Below are positions 25,902-34,365 of a stretch of 64,000 bases of DNA, piece after piece. The notes under the pieces were generated by a model. That model searched no databases. It was not told the origin of the DNA and worked only from the letters and a program-made list of their open reading frames with translations. A program made the translations under genes and the position numbers. Every line of letters starts with the position of its first letter. The first letter of the stretch is position 1. The DNA comes from Mangrovibacterium lignilyticum (GTDB lineage Bacteria; Bacteroidota; Bacteroidia; Bacteroidales; Prolixibacteraceae): the NCBI RefSeq assembly GCF_010882175.1, contig NZ_WKLH01000002.1, positions 1,116,001-1,180,000 on the forward strand, read 5' to 3'.

Positions 25902-26705
25902 CTAATTCAACCAAATAACACTAATCACGGTATTGTTAAAAGTTGGATATATACATTTCTCGTAAAGCTTTACTCCCCGAATATCACTGTAAGAGCTAAA
26001 CCATTCACTTGCATCAACTGATTCTGTATCTTCACATTTAATACCATGATTAAAGTAGTCACCAGCAACAGTCAATGGTGGTAGTCTTTTGGAGGAATGC
26101 TCCAAGAAGTATTTAAAGGGAAAATCTACAGAACTCCAATAGCGTTCGATTGTATTGCTCTTTGAAAAGACAACCATTATAGGATAAGTATTTACCTCTA
26201 TAAATCGAAGAAGCGTCGCAGAAAGACTTGTTCCAAACTCTTTTGATAAATATTCAATTACAGAAAAATCGAACTTTCTATTTTGTTGAGCGCACTTCTT
26301 GAACCTCCCTATTGGCATTAATAAGTTCGAAGCAAAATAATCAGCTTCAGTCTCAACAAGATTTTTTCTCAAAAATCTGTAGTAAGACTTATGTAACGAT
26401 TTTCCCTTCATTAAAGCGTTCCGGTGATCATCAATAAAGTAATGACCTAACTCATGAGCAAATGAAAATCTGAGGCGGTTATTATCAGAGGACAGGATAG
26501 ACTGTGTATTCAAGTAAACATGAAAATCTCCTGAATCATGCTCAAGAAGACCATCAAAGCAATCGCCGTATTCACCATAATTATAAGTAATACCAGATTG
26601 TTCAGCAATGAACTCAGGAAGAATCTTACCTGTGGGGCAATAATCAGTAGAAATAAATTCAGCCAAATTGGCTAATTCCTTTTTTCTGTATTCATTTATT
26701 TCCAT
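25902..26705 (-). CDS. ImmA/IrrE-type metallopeptidase
   Basis: 267 residues. The zinc-binding motif H-E-L-G-H is at 84-88 (FAHELGHYFIDDH), with the distal ligand in VETEADYFASNLLMP (about 117-131). These are standard for ImmA/IrrE (COG2856) peptidases, which cleave repressors or regulators after a stress signal. An N-terminal AEFI-x-P-x-E-F-I-A-x-Q-S-G-I part precedes the domain, and there is no fused HTH domain. The gene overlaps the 116-residue gene by 14 bp and lies in an operon with a sigma factor, so its target is likely one of these two products (inference). Confidence 0.85.
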   Translation of the reverse strand: MEINEYRKKELANLAEFISTDYCPTGKILPEFIAEQSGITYNYGEYGDCFDGLLEHDSGDFHVYLNTQSILSSDNNRLRFSFAHELGHYFIDDHRNALMKGKSLHKSYYRFLRKNLVETEADYFASNLLMPIGRFKKCAQQNRKFDFSVIEYLSKEFGTSLSATLLRFIEVNTYPIMVVFSKSNTIERYWSSVDFPFKYFLEHSSKRLPPLTVAGDYFNHGIKCEDTESVDASEWFSSYSDIRGVKLYEKCIYPTFNNTVISVIWLN

Positions 26706-27042
26706 CCTGTTTCTTCTTTGCCTCTTCCTTATCTTTCTTCATTTTCTCGAGAACGTCTTCCGGAATATCTTTCCCTTCTCGTGCTGCTAATGCCCAATTT
26801 CTGTCTGCTTCAGAATTGTCTTTGATAATATGTTTCTTCTCGAGTTTCATCTTCCCTTTATTGACAAATGCAAAGTCGGGAGATTCAAACTCTTTTGGCA
26901 GAGGTATTTCTTCCATATTTTCCTCATAACATGACATTTGCTTATCTGTTGTAGGAAATATATATCCATAAGATTTTAGTGCATTCTCAAGATATTCCTC
27001 AAAATCTTCGTTGTATATTTTAATTTTATCTTTCATGTTCAT
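26692..27042 (-). CDS. 116-aa charged protein, unknown (middle gene of sigma/ImmA operon)
   Basis: A short acidic-basic protein with no recognised domain. The N-terminal half is acidic (YNEDFEEYLENALKSYGYIF) and the C-terminal half is rich in K and E (DVLEKMKKDKEEAKKKQDG), with probably little fold in the tail. It starts 6 bp after the sigma-factor stop and overlaps the ImmA/IrrE gene by 14 bp. Position and charge would suit an anti-sigma or protease-target role, but nothing in the sequence proves it. Confidence 0.6.
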   Translation of the reverse strand: MNMKDKIKIYNEDFEEYLENALKSYGYIFPTTDKQMSCYEENMEEIPLPKEFESPDFAFVNKGKMKLEKKHIIKDNSEADRNWALAAREGKDIPEDVLEKMKKDKEEAKKKQDGNK

Positions 27043-27048
27043 TGACGT

Positions 27049-27702
27049 TTAGCTTAATAAATTGGAATTTGTTGTTATATAAGCTTTTACCTTATCCAAT
27101 GCTCTTTTTCTTATCTGTCTGATATTAACAGCGGTCGTATCGTACTTTTGACTTAATTCTAATAAAATTTCATCTGGTATGTGCTTGTGTTCTTCTTTGT
27201 ACATCAAGCAGGTTAAGAGAATTTCCCGTTCTCTTTCTTTCAGTTGATCTAATGCCTCATTTAATATTTTTTTCTCAGGAGTCTCAGTGTCAATAATCTC
27301 ATCTTTCTCTGGAACAGTCGCAATTACCTTTTCGTTCAACGAAATATTTCGCTTGCTTTCATTTAGTTTAAACTCACTTATAAGATCTAGAGTTTCATGA
27401 TATGCTATTTTTGAAATCCAGGTAGATAACTTACTTTTCTTAGCATCATATGTCGGATGTTCATAGATTGTTGTCATCGTATTATAAAAAACACATTTTG
27501 CTAATTCTTCAGTATTAGAAACATCTATTTTTCTGCAAACCGAATAACATAGAGACCATAATAATCTGCTATACTTTTCGTAAAATATACCAAAAGCTTG
27601 TTGTGCTTCTGCTGCTTCTTCATCTTTTAAAGACATTAAAAAAAACAAGTCTTCGTCTGTATATGAAGTAATAGTCTCCTTCTTACCTCCCTTTACATCC
27701 AT
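27049..27702 (-). CDS. Sigma-70 family (ECF-like) RNA polymerase sigma factor
   Basis: 217 residues. Region 2 is seen in FGIFYEKYSRLLWSLCYSVC, the sigma2 helix with LSTWISKIAYHETLDLISEF, and region 4 in LKEREREILLTCLMYKEEHK and YDTTAVNIRQIRKRALDKVK with its helix-turn-helix. The linker between them is long and acidic. The gene heads a three-gene minus-strand operon (sigma, 116-aa protein, ImmA/IrrE peptidase). The promoter region holds an inverted repeat around a TAACTTTG element. Sigma factors inside defence islands are unusual; it may drive a regulon in this island. Confidence 0.85.
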   Translation of the reverse strand: MDVKGGKKETITSYTDEDLFFLMSLKDEEAAEAQQAFGIFYEKYSRLLWSLCYSVCRKIDVSNTEELAKCVFYNTMTTIYEHPTYDAKKSKLSTWISKIAYHETLDLISEFKLNESKRNISLNEKVIATVPEKDEIIDTETPEKKILNEALDQLKEREREILLTCLMYKEEHKHIPDEILLELSQKYDTTAVNIRQIRKRALDKVKAYITTNSNLLS

Positions 27703-27727
27703 ATTGTGTCATTTAATTTATACCCGT

Positions 27728-27789
27728 AAGCGTGACAAGCAATTTTGCAATACGCTAGTTTCTCCAAAGTTATAAAAAATGTCACGCTT
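27728..27789 (-). promoter_or_regulatory. Sigma-operon promoter flanked by a 10-bp inverted repeat
   Basis: AAGCGTGACA (27728-27737) and TGTCACGCTT (27780-27789) form a perfect 10-bp inverted repeat with 42 bp between. Between them, on the minus strand, lies TAACTTTG (27772-27765), an exact TAnnTTTG -7 match. No good -33 element was found 19 bp upstream. The layout suggests a looped or paired operator around the start of the sigma operon. Confidence 0.5.
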
Positions 27790-28008
27790 TGTGGTATAAT
27801 GACTATGTAAAAGAAAACTGAATGCAATAACAACAGATTAACGTAACCACACAACTTGATTTCGAAATAGCTACAAGCTCTTGTTAAGCTTCTAGATAAA
27901 TCGAATTTAGAGAAGTGTAAATGGTTCGAGAAAAAATGAGCAAGGTATTGAAGTGAGAACATATGGTTATTATAAAGACGATTTTTTATACACTTTAAAT
28001 TATATTTT

Positions 28009-28698
28009 ATGATTAGGAATAATGGGGCGCCTGAAACGCAAAAAGAAAGAATTCCCTTGAAATTTATTATCGAAGGGAAAGAGTATGAAACCTTCGATCA
28101 GTACAAAACGGGTGCAGAACTGAAACAATTGGCTGGTATTCCGTTAGAAACACAGTTATTTTTGTCTATCAGTAAACCTTATATGGATGAGCTGATCGAA
28201 AACGAAAAATCAGTGAATCTGGCAAGGCCCGAGACCGAGTATTTTTTCGTCAAAAAAAAGCTGCATTTTACGATCAACAAAGTGATGTACACCTGGTATA
28301 AACAGTATATCAGAGGAATTCAAATCCGGGAGCTCGGTAAAATTCCCGATTCCGATTTGATATTTCTTGATCTTCCCGGTGGATGGAAAGACGATCAAAT
28401 CACAAATGATGAAGTGGTCGACTTAGCCCGACCAGGTGTAGAACATTTCGTGTCTCGCCATGATACGAACGAGATAGTACTCATCGTAAATGGGTCTCAA
28501 AAGCCATTCAATAAGTCAAAGATTTCCTATGAAGAGGTGGTCAAACTGGCCTTTGGCAACTATGATCCGAGTCGCGGTTACAAGGTTAAATATACCGATG
28601 GACCTCATCAAAACCCCAAAGGTATGATGTCTCAGGGGACGGAAGTATTTGTTAAAAACAAAATGAATTTCAATGTCGCAAGTACTCATCAATCGTAG
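28009..28698 (+). CDS. Multi-ubiquitin-like protein, three Ubl repeats
   Basis: 229 residues made of three beta-grasp units in tandem. Unit 1 is about 17-83 (FIIEGKEYETFDQYKTG, then VNLARPETEYFFVKKK), unit 2 about 85-150 (FTINKVMYTWYKQYIRG, then VVDLARPGVEHFV), unit 3 about 153-222 (VLIVNGSQKPFNKSKISYEE, then GTEVFVKNKMNF). The C-terminus ends NFNVASTHQS without a Gly-Gly. This is the bacterial Multi_ubiq family. The end of the gene overlaps the E1-like gene by 26 bp. The protein is likely the modifier, or source of modifiers, activated by that enzyme; how the repeats are processed is not known from sequence. Confidence 0.85.
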   Translation: MIRNNGAPETQKERIPLKFIIEGKEYETFDQYKTGAELKQLAGIPLETQLFLSISKPYMDELIENEKSVNLARPETEYFFVKKKLHFTINKVMYTWYKQYIRGIQIRELGKIPDSDLIFLDLPGGWKDDQITNDEVVDLARPGVEHFVSRHDTNEIVLIVNGSQKPFNKSKISYEEVVKLAFGNYDPSRGYKVKYTDGPHQNPKGMMSQGTEVFVKNKMNFNVASTHQS

Positions 28699-29839
28699 TT
28701 CGGATCTGCTTAGATTGCAGAACGAAAATTACGAGATAGAAGTATGTGGTGGATATTTAGTTATCCACCATATACCTTATCTTAATCGTTCAAAAGAAAT
28801 AAAGTCCGGTCTTTTAGTTATGAGTTTAACGACATCAGGAAATATTGTCGGTAAACCAGGAGATCATACTGCATATTTTGTTGGAGAAAGACCTTGTAAC
28901 ATTAATGGTAGCTTTGTCCCATCACTTGTAAATTCACCTCGAAAGCAACTATTGGTTGGCGATATAGTTAGTGATTTCTTTCTTTCGTGTCATCCCGATG
29001 GTCGCAAGTATACAGACTATTACGATAAGGTCACGACATATGCCAGTATAATATCCTCTCCTGCATTAAACCTGGACAAAGAAGCATGTGATAAAATCAA
29101 AAGGCCAATTGTAGTACATGAGGACGACAGTCCAATGGCCTACATGGATACAAATGCCAGTCGAGCTAATGTTACATTTCTTAACGAGTTATTTCGGCCT
29201 CTTAAAATTGCATTGGTCGGAGTTGGTGGTACTGGTTCCTATATCCTTGATTTCATCTCAAAAACACCTGTGAAAGAGATCCATTTGTACGATTTGGATG
29301 TTTTTAATACTCACAATGCCTTTCGCGCTCCAGGAGCGGCTTCTGTTGAAGAGCTGGAAGAACAGCTTTCAAAAGTGGAATACTTAGCCCGACGATACAG
29401 TAAAATGCACACGCGTATTATCCCTCACAAAGAGCATATCACGCCAGATAACATTGATGTGCTCAAAGAAATGAATTATATTTTCTTAAGCGTTGATAGC
29501 GTTTGTGTGAGAAAAGAAATTGGAGGTTATTTGATTGACAAAGGACTATCTTTCATTGATTCAGGACTCGGTGTCAATCTATCAGAAAACAAACTTTCGG
29601 GCTTGGTACGAATCACTTCTGGATTTCCAGGGCGTTATGGGCATATCAAGGAAGCTTTTGGTGGCGACGATGCGAAAGATGATGTTTACGCTAGTAACAT
29701 ACAAATAGCGGAACTTAATGCTTTGGCTGCTATCCATGCCATAATAAGATGGAAAAAAATGTTAGGTTTTTACCATGACATAACTTGCGAAGCCAATTCA
29801 ATGTATTCGATCAATGATAACGATTTACTCAATGAATAA
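28673..29839 (+). CDS. E1-like ThiF-family adenylyltransferase
   Basis: 388 residues. Residues 1-165 form a domain (HTAYFVGERPCNINGS, YTDYYDKVTTYASIISSPA) seen at the N-terminus of ThiF proteins in multi-ubiquitin operons (the DUF6791 type). From 178 there is the E1/ThiF Rossmann fold: KIALVGVGGTGSYILD with the nucleotide motif at 183-188, LYDLDVFNTHNAFR, VEYLARRYSKM, and FLSVDSVCVRKEI. It should activate the ubiquitin-like C-terminus by adenylation. No certain thioester Cys can be named. The stop TAA at 29837-29839 is followed at once by the DUF6527 gene. Confidence 0.85.
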   Translation: MSQVLINRSSDLLRLQNENYEIEVCGGYLVIHHIPYLNRSKEIKSGLLVMSLTTSGNIVGKPGDHTAYFVGERPCNINGSFVPSLVNSPRKQLLVGDIVSDFFLSCHPDGRKYTDYYDKVTTYASIISSPALNLDKEACDKIKRPIVVHEDDSPMAYMDTNASRANVTFLNELFRPLKIALVGVGGTGSYILDFISKTPVKEIHLYDLDVFNTHNAFRAPGAASVEELEEQLSKVEYLARRYSKMHTRIIPHKEHITPDNIDVLKEMNYIFLSVDSVCVRKEIGGYLIDKGLSFIDSGLGVNLSENKLSGLVRITSGFPGRYGHIKEAFGGDDAKDDVYASNIQIAELNALAAIHAIIRWKKMLGFYHDITCEANSMYSINDNDLLNE

Positions 29840-29840
29840 G

Positions 29841-30224
29841 ATGAAAGTTAACGAATTTTCAGTTCAATTTGTCGAATACATGCCTGAAGAAATTCTTCAA
29901 GGGGAGTTGTATGTTTCCATGAAGTATTCTGTTGTCATTCATTCCTGTGCCTGTGGGTGTGGCGAAAAAGTTGTGACACCGTTGTCGCCCGATGACTGGC
30001 ATCTGAGCTACGATGGAGAAACGATCTCGCTCAAGCCATCTATCGGCAATTGGGATTTTCCGTGCCAATCTCATTACTGGATTAGAGAAAATAAAGTAAT
30101 TAATGCTGAAGCGTGGGACAATCAAGAAGCTTACAAACGGACTCCTTGGGTTTCCAGAAAGAATTCTAAATTATCTAAAAAGAAAAAAGGATGGAAAAGA
30201 TTTTTTGAGTTCATATTTAGTTGA
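29841..30224 (+). CDS. DUF6527 family protein of the ubiquitin-like operon
   Basis: About 127 residues from the ATG at 29841; ATGs at 29832 and 29814 are also in frame and would overlap the E1-like gene. It has FVEYMPEEILQGELYVSMKY, the cysteine cluster HSCACGCGEKVVTPLSPDDW and then FPCQSHYWI, so Cys and His residues that could bind a metal. The C-terminus is basic (SKLSKKKKGWKRFF). DUF6527 proteins are found with multi-ubiquitin and ThiF genes and are of unknown activity. A hairpin 27 bp after the stop may end the operon. Confidence 0.8.
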   Translation: MKVNEFSVQFVEYMPEEILQGELYVSMKYSVVIHSCACGCGEKVVTPLSPDDWHLSYDGETISLKPSIGNWDFPCQSHYWIRENKVINAEAWDNQEAYKRTPWVSRKNSKLSKKKKGWKRFFEFIFS

Positions 30225-30251
30225 CTTTGGTTTTCACTGATTCTTTATAGC

Positions 30252-30285
30252 AAGATGCAGCAGGACACAATTCCCGCTGCATCTT
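30252..30285 (+). terminator. Hairpin after the ubiquitin-like operon
   Basis: AAGATGCAGC (30252-30261) pairs perfectly with GCTGCATCTT (30276-30285), loop 14 nt. No long T-run follows on either strand, so its termination strength is unclear; it lies between the plus-strand Ubl operon and the convergent minus-strand genes. Confidence 0.5.
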
Positions 30286-30424
30286 ACTGAAATCGACAAA
30301 CAATTTTCGACAAATTTGAGGAGTAACTACAATCCCGTTTTAGCTATACTAATAGTGACATTCGGTTCCAGATTATAAACTCAAACACAAAACCTCATTA
30401 ATTTTCATTTATAAAAAGACTTTG

Positions 30425-31834
30425 TCACAAATTGTAAACGTGCCCTTTCTTGGGCTCTCCTTTATCTTTTCGTACAATTGTTGGCTTAATCCAGATTAAT
30501 TTTGTTTCCGACAAATTCTCTCCAAAAGGTTGCTTTCTCCAATGACCACGTCTCCAGTGTGGTTCGACCTCATTGTCCGACTCCTTTCTGTCAAAATATG
30601 CCTTCAATTTATGGCCTACTAAATGCACCTTACTGTATGAAAACTTAGAGAGTTTTTTTTCTAACTTATTCCTTATTTGTGTCTTACTAGCTTTGTATAA
30701 TTCTTCTAATATTTCGTTTGCTTGTTCGTTAGTCGCAAAGACTTCAATATCCAGTTCATTGGCACTCAAATAGCAAATACAGTTGACTATTAGTTTTAAA
30801 GCTTTGTCCATGAGGACATATTCTTTCCACTCTGATTTAAAACATTTTTCGGGTTCATTGGTGAGACGACTAAGCTTACCATATCCAATCTCTCCAAGTT
30901 CGGCTTTTTCATCCCAATAATCACAAAAAATTACGGTTGATTCATTAAATGTCGTTTCTTCATCATATTCAGTATGGCTTTCATCTTTATTCCGTTTACC
31001 AAAGCTTAATGTAAAGTCGAAAGTCGGAAACCTGTGATCATTTACAACATTTACATTTTTGGTAAAGCTATCATTAGTGTCTTTGAAGCATAATTGAATA
31101 TCTATGCAGTTCTCGCTTGTCATCGAAATAAATGCACCATCCAAAAGAAATTTCTTCTTTTGATAGTATTCATCCTCATCTTCAATTGTCTCAAAATTGA
31201 ACGGCTCTGCAACGTAAGCATCAAATTTTTGTTCATAATATTCTACTGGATATTCTAGTGCTTCGAGCGTACCAAAATGAAAATAGATCGTCTTATATGG
31301 TAATTTAAAATCTCGAAATCTAATATCTCCAACATCCGTTTTTTCTAGAAGTCTCAGTAAAAATGGTGTGATTTCAAAAATATTACGGCCACATTGACTA
31401 AACCGAATGTAGTCTCGAGCAACTATCACCTCCTGTTCTAGTTTTCGATGAACAACTATCATTTCTTCAGCTTTCGTAAGCCAGTTTGACCATTCTTTCC
31501 ACTCTTGCGATTGCATTTGTATTTTTTGCAGTCCGCTCCACTTCTTATATTCGTCGGCGGTTGGATTTACCGGAAGCTCGTACTGATATTTCTGCATTCT
31601 ATGCAAAATGTCATCTCGTTCATCCAAAATCTCATCAGGTAAGAAAGAACCTTCATGCCACTCATGAACAGGCTTACGAATAAACTCTCGCAATACGTCT
31701 ATATCACTTTCATCACCAATTCTTTTGCTAAAATCAGGGTCAAAATCAGCGCCTTTGAACGCGCTAAGCATTTTCTTCGCATAATAACGGTTTGCGGAGT
31801 ACCTTTCTGGAAAAAATTTCTCTTTGTTACTCAT
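30425..31834 (-). CDS. 469-aa protein of unknown function
   Basis: No known domain is recognised with confidence. The N-terminal third is helical and charged (EKFFPERYSANRYYAKKML). The middle holds strands, RYAN-free, with DYIRFSQCGRNIFEIT and LPYKTIYFHFG. The C-terminus carries the striking basic motif H-W-R-R-G-H-W-R-K-Q followed by LIWIKPTIV; a similar H-W-x-R-G-H-W-R pattern is known in uncharacterised proteins of mobile elements and bacterial genomes. It is the second gene of a pair with the 225-residue gene, 55 bp downstream. Between a ubiquitin-like operon and Gabija, it may be part of a defence unit not yet described. Confidence 0.6.
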   Translation of the reverse strand: MSNKEKFFPERYSANRYYAKKMLSAFKGADFDPDFSKRIGDESDIDVLREFIRKPVHEWHEGSFLPDEILDERDDILHRMQKYQYELPVNPTADEYKKWSGLQKIQMQSQEWKEWSNWLTKAEEMIVVHRKLEQEVIVARDYIRFSQCGRNIFEITPFLLRLLEKTDVGDIRFRDFKLPYKTIYFHFGTLEALEYPVEYYEQKFDAYVAEPFNFETIEDEDEYYQKKKFLLDGAFISMTSENCIDIQLCFKDTNDSFTKNVNVVNDHRFPTFDFTLSFGKRNKDESHTEYDEETTFNESTVIFCDYWDEKAELGEIGYGKLSRLTNEPEKCFKSEWKEYVLMDKALKLIVNCICYLSANELDIEVFATNEQANEILEELYKASKTQIRNKLEKKLSKFSYSKVHLVGHKLKAYFDRKESDNEVEPHWRRGHWRKQPFGENLSETKLIWIKPTIVRKDKGEPKKGHVYNL

Positions 31835-31889
31835 AGCTTAGTTGTTTTACGACTACTTCTTCTTTTGTATTGCTGCTAATGAGCCAGCA

Positions 31890-32567
31890 TCAATAATTAT
31901 CATCCGTCCTACACTCCTCAACTTTGATATTAAATAGTTCTAAAAGGCGCATTAATACATCGTTAGGCATATCAGGGAAATCTGGGATATTAAATGCGTC
32001 AATATATTCCCTTGCCTCTTCTGGATTAATTCCAACCTCTCTTGCAATAACAGTATATACATCTTGCTCGGTACAAATCTTCTCGAGAAAAGTACTTTTG
32101 AAGTTCATTTTTATGATCGTCTTAAAAGTGTATTTGTAATCGTCCACATTTTTGACTCCATGAAGCTTTACCAACTTAGCAAAAGAAGAATTAGATTTTT
32201 TCGCAAGTGTGTTCACTATGAAGGTTGACCGAGATAGCACTTTTAAGTCAGCGAGAGAAATATTAAAACAATAATTATTAATATTGTCTAACACAAACAA
32301 AAAACCCTTATCAATCAGCAATCGATTCAATTGATTATTAGACAAATATCCCATAATCCTAGATTCTAATACGCTTCTTATATATCTAGAATTGCTTTCT
32401 TTGTTTGGTAACTTTGTTCGATATATAAAGTATTTGTCAACTAAATCAGAAATTTGATTCAGAGAGGCAATAGACATCTGTGTTTCGTTAGTTTCCATAT
32501 GTTCTGTTATTTTAACAATTCTGTGATTCTTTTTTTGTTGTTTGTATTTTTCCAGTTGTTTTTTCAT
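31890..32567 (-). CDS. 225-aa protein of unknown function
   Basis: Not recognised. The protein is helical and rich in K, N and I, with the start MKKQLEKYKQQKKNHRIVK, a central LADLKVLSRSTFIVNTLAKK and acidic C-terminus FNIPDFPDMPNDVLMRLLEL. Low G+C content stands out even in this region. It starts 106 bp after the gajB stop and precedes the 469-residue gene on the same strand. It could be the first gene of a separate two-gene operon or a third and fourth gene of the Gabija transcript; the 106-bp gap makes the first more likely. Confidence 0.55.
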   Translation of the reverse strand: MKKQLEKYKQQKKNHRIVKITEHMETNETQMSIASLNQISDLVDKYFIYRTKLPNKESNSRYIRSVLESRIMGYLSNNQLNRLLIDKGFLFVLDNINNYCFNISLADLKVLSRSTFIVNTLAKKSNSSFAKLVKLHGVKNVDDYKYTFKTIIKMNFKSTFLEKICTEQDVYTVIAREVGINPEEAREYIDAFNIPDFPDMPNDVLMRLLELFNIKVEECRTDDNY

Positions 32568-32673
32568 TATATCAACCTATTTTTTTATTGCTTAGTGATC
32601 GAAATAAGCTAAATAGGACAACGGAAAACCTTAATCAAAACATTTTGTTACAACATCCAAAAGTTCAGAACCA

Positions 32674-34365
32674 TTAAGTTAACTGCAATCTATCTTTCCA
32701 AAGCTTCTCATCAATAGCAGGCACTACAATGTTCAAGACTTTCCTAGGCCTTGTCATCGCGACATAGATAGCTCTAATTTCTTCTTGCTTAGATCCAGTG
32801 AGCTCCCAATAATCCGTTTTCAGGAAATTTTTATATTTCCCGGAGGTACCTGCATGCTCACTAATTAAAAGCAGTACACCCTCAAACGTACATCCCTTCG
32901 CGGAATGAATAGTACCGTGATAATATGGATAGCTGTGAGTATTCACATCACTAAATAAAGATTCTATTGGTACGTTTGATTTCGCCTTCGTTATTCCAAT
33001 TTCAATCTGCAATTCTTTCAATACATCGTTTGCGTCATTAATCCATTGCGATAGAGTTACATTCTTTGTATCAGGGAGTAACGAAATAAAGTCATATACC
33101 ATTTTTCGGTATTGCACGAATCCTTCTTTTTCCTCCTCCTTTTTAATATCTGCGCGTCTTGCATGTGCAACCTGTTGAAGCCCTTTGTAAAGCCCTTGCT
33201 CAACTAACCTAAAACCATCTTTTAGCAGTCCCTCTTCATACAGGTATTTTCCTTGGACGATGTCTCGGATGTGGTAGAATCCATTTTTCCAAGGTAGTTC
33301 ACCGGCATTAGGTACTCGCCCAAAATATTTTTGAAAACTTTTCGATCGATAAAGGACAGCGACATTCCTTGTGTTTACATCAATACCATTATCTGCACAT
33401 TCTTTTAAGAATGGGGTTATTATCTCTACCTGAAAATCCATCCCCTCTTCATACTCTACAGCAATGATTCTGGGAGTGTGTGTAAAATCAAATACTTCAC
33501 CTTTTTCATTTGGTTTTGAAACGTCCTCTCCAATTAGGGTATTCGTACAACTACAAATATTTGAGGAACTTCTTCTATTTATGTCTAAGTCCAGGGGAGT
33601 CCATTCCTTGTATTTATCTAAAAACAATGAAGGCTTAGCTTCATTCCATTCAAAAATAGCTTGATTCGGATCCCCTATTAGCATGACTTCCTTTAGACCA
33701 TTACTTACCAAAATATTTATGATTTCCATTTGAATATCATTGGTATCCTGAGCCTCATCCACAACCAAATATGGAAAACGATTAACTAGATTCTGAGCAA
33801 ATAAAGGAAATTCTTTTAGAACCATCATTGAATGAAAGTTGGCATCAGATTGATTACAAAACCCTCTTCGAATTAAATTCATTTTTGCCCAAAACACATT
33901 TCCTTTGCCTTCTCTTAGCCTCAAGGGAATTTGACTTCCTTTTCTAATAGCTAAAGAGCCTTTAATGTCAAAAGTTATGTCATCAAAGAAAGAATCAGCA
34001 TAGAACCGTCCACTCCATTTGGAATGTGGTTCTCCAACGAGATTGGGGCGTTCTTTTGTTCCTAATACTAAATGGCCGAAAGGTAAAAACACATATTTAT
34101 TCAAGAAGCTATCAATAGTTCCAACAAAATGTGGGTAAGGAAGAGGTGTGCGGATTCCAAAATCATCAGTCAACTTTTCGTTGATTTCTTTCCATGCTGT
34201 ATTGGAAAAGGAAATAGCAGCGATACCTTGATGGTGAAAGTCTTGTTTCAATAAAGTAGCTATCCTAGCTGCTACGGAGTATGTTTTACCGCTCCCAGGG
34301 CAAGCCTTTACTACAACTTTCCCTCTTGCGTCAACAATTTGTTGCTGTAACTCACTTAGACTCAT
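32674..34365 (-). CDS. gajB: Gabija helicase subunit GajB (UvrD/Rep-like)
   Basis: 563 residues with superfamily 1A motifs in order: motif I KACPGSGKTYS (20-30), motif II LVVDEAQDTNDIQ (D-E-A-Q-D), motif III LIGDPNQAIFEW, a later GTIHSAKGCTFEGVLLL, and the C-terminal AIYVAMTRPRKVL. It lacks the long 2B insertion of full UvrD. The ATG overlaps the gajA stop as ATGA, so the two are co-translated. In Gabija, GajB is activated by DNA ends and works with the GajA nuclease. Family length (about 500) is slightly exceeded. Alternative: another OLD/UvrD pair not acting as Gabija. Confidence 0.85.
   Translation of the reverse strand: MSLSELQQQIVDARGKVVVKACPGSGKTYSVAARIATLLKQDFHHQGIAAISFSNTAWKEINEKLTDDFGIRTPLPYPHFVGTIDSFLNKYVFLPFGHLVLGTKERPNLVGEPHSKWSGRFYADSFFDDITFDIKGSLAIRKGSQIPLRLREGKGNVFWAKMNLIRRGFCNQSDANFHSMMVLKEFPLFAQNLVNRFPYLVVDEAQDTNDIQMEIINILVSNGLKEVMLIGDPNQAIFEWNEAKPSLFLDKYKEWTPLDLDINRRSSSNICSCTNTLIGEDVSKPNEKGEVFDFTHTPRIIAVEYEEGMDFQVEIITPFLKECADNGIDVNTRNVAVLYRSKSFQKYFGRVPNAGELPWKNGFYHIRDIVQGKYLYEEGLLKDGFRLVEQGLYKGLQQVAHARRADIKKEEEKEGFVQYRKMVYDFISLLPDTKNVTLSQWINDANDVLKELQIEIGITKAKSNVPIESLFSDVNTHSYPYYHGTIHSAKGCTFEGVLLLISEHAGTSGKYKNFLKTDYWELTGSKQEEIRAIYVAMTRPRKVLNIVVPAIDEKLWKDRLQLT

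Noticed and set aside
27693-27962. 89-aa minus-strand ORF upstream of the sigma gene
   Set aside because: It covers the promoter region with the inverted repeat, overlaps the sigma start and has a composition of random A+T-rich sequence.
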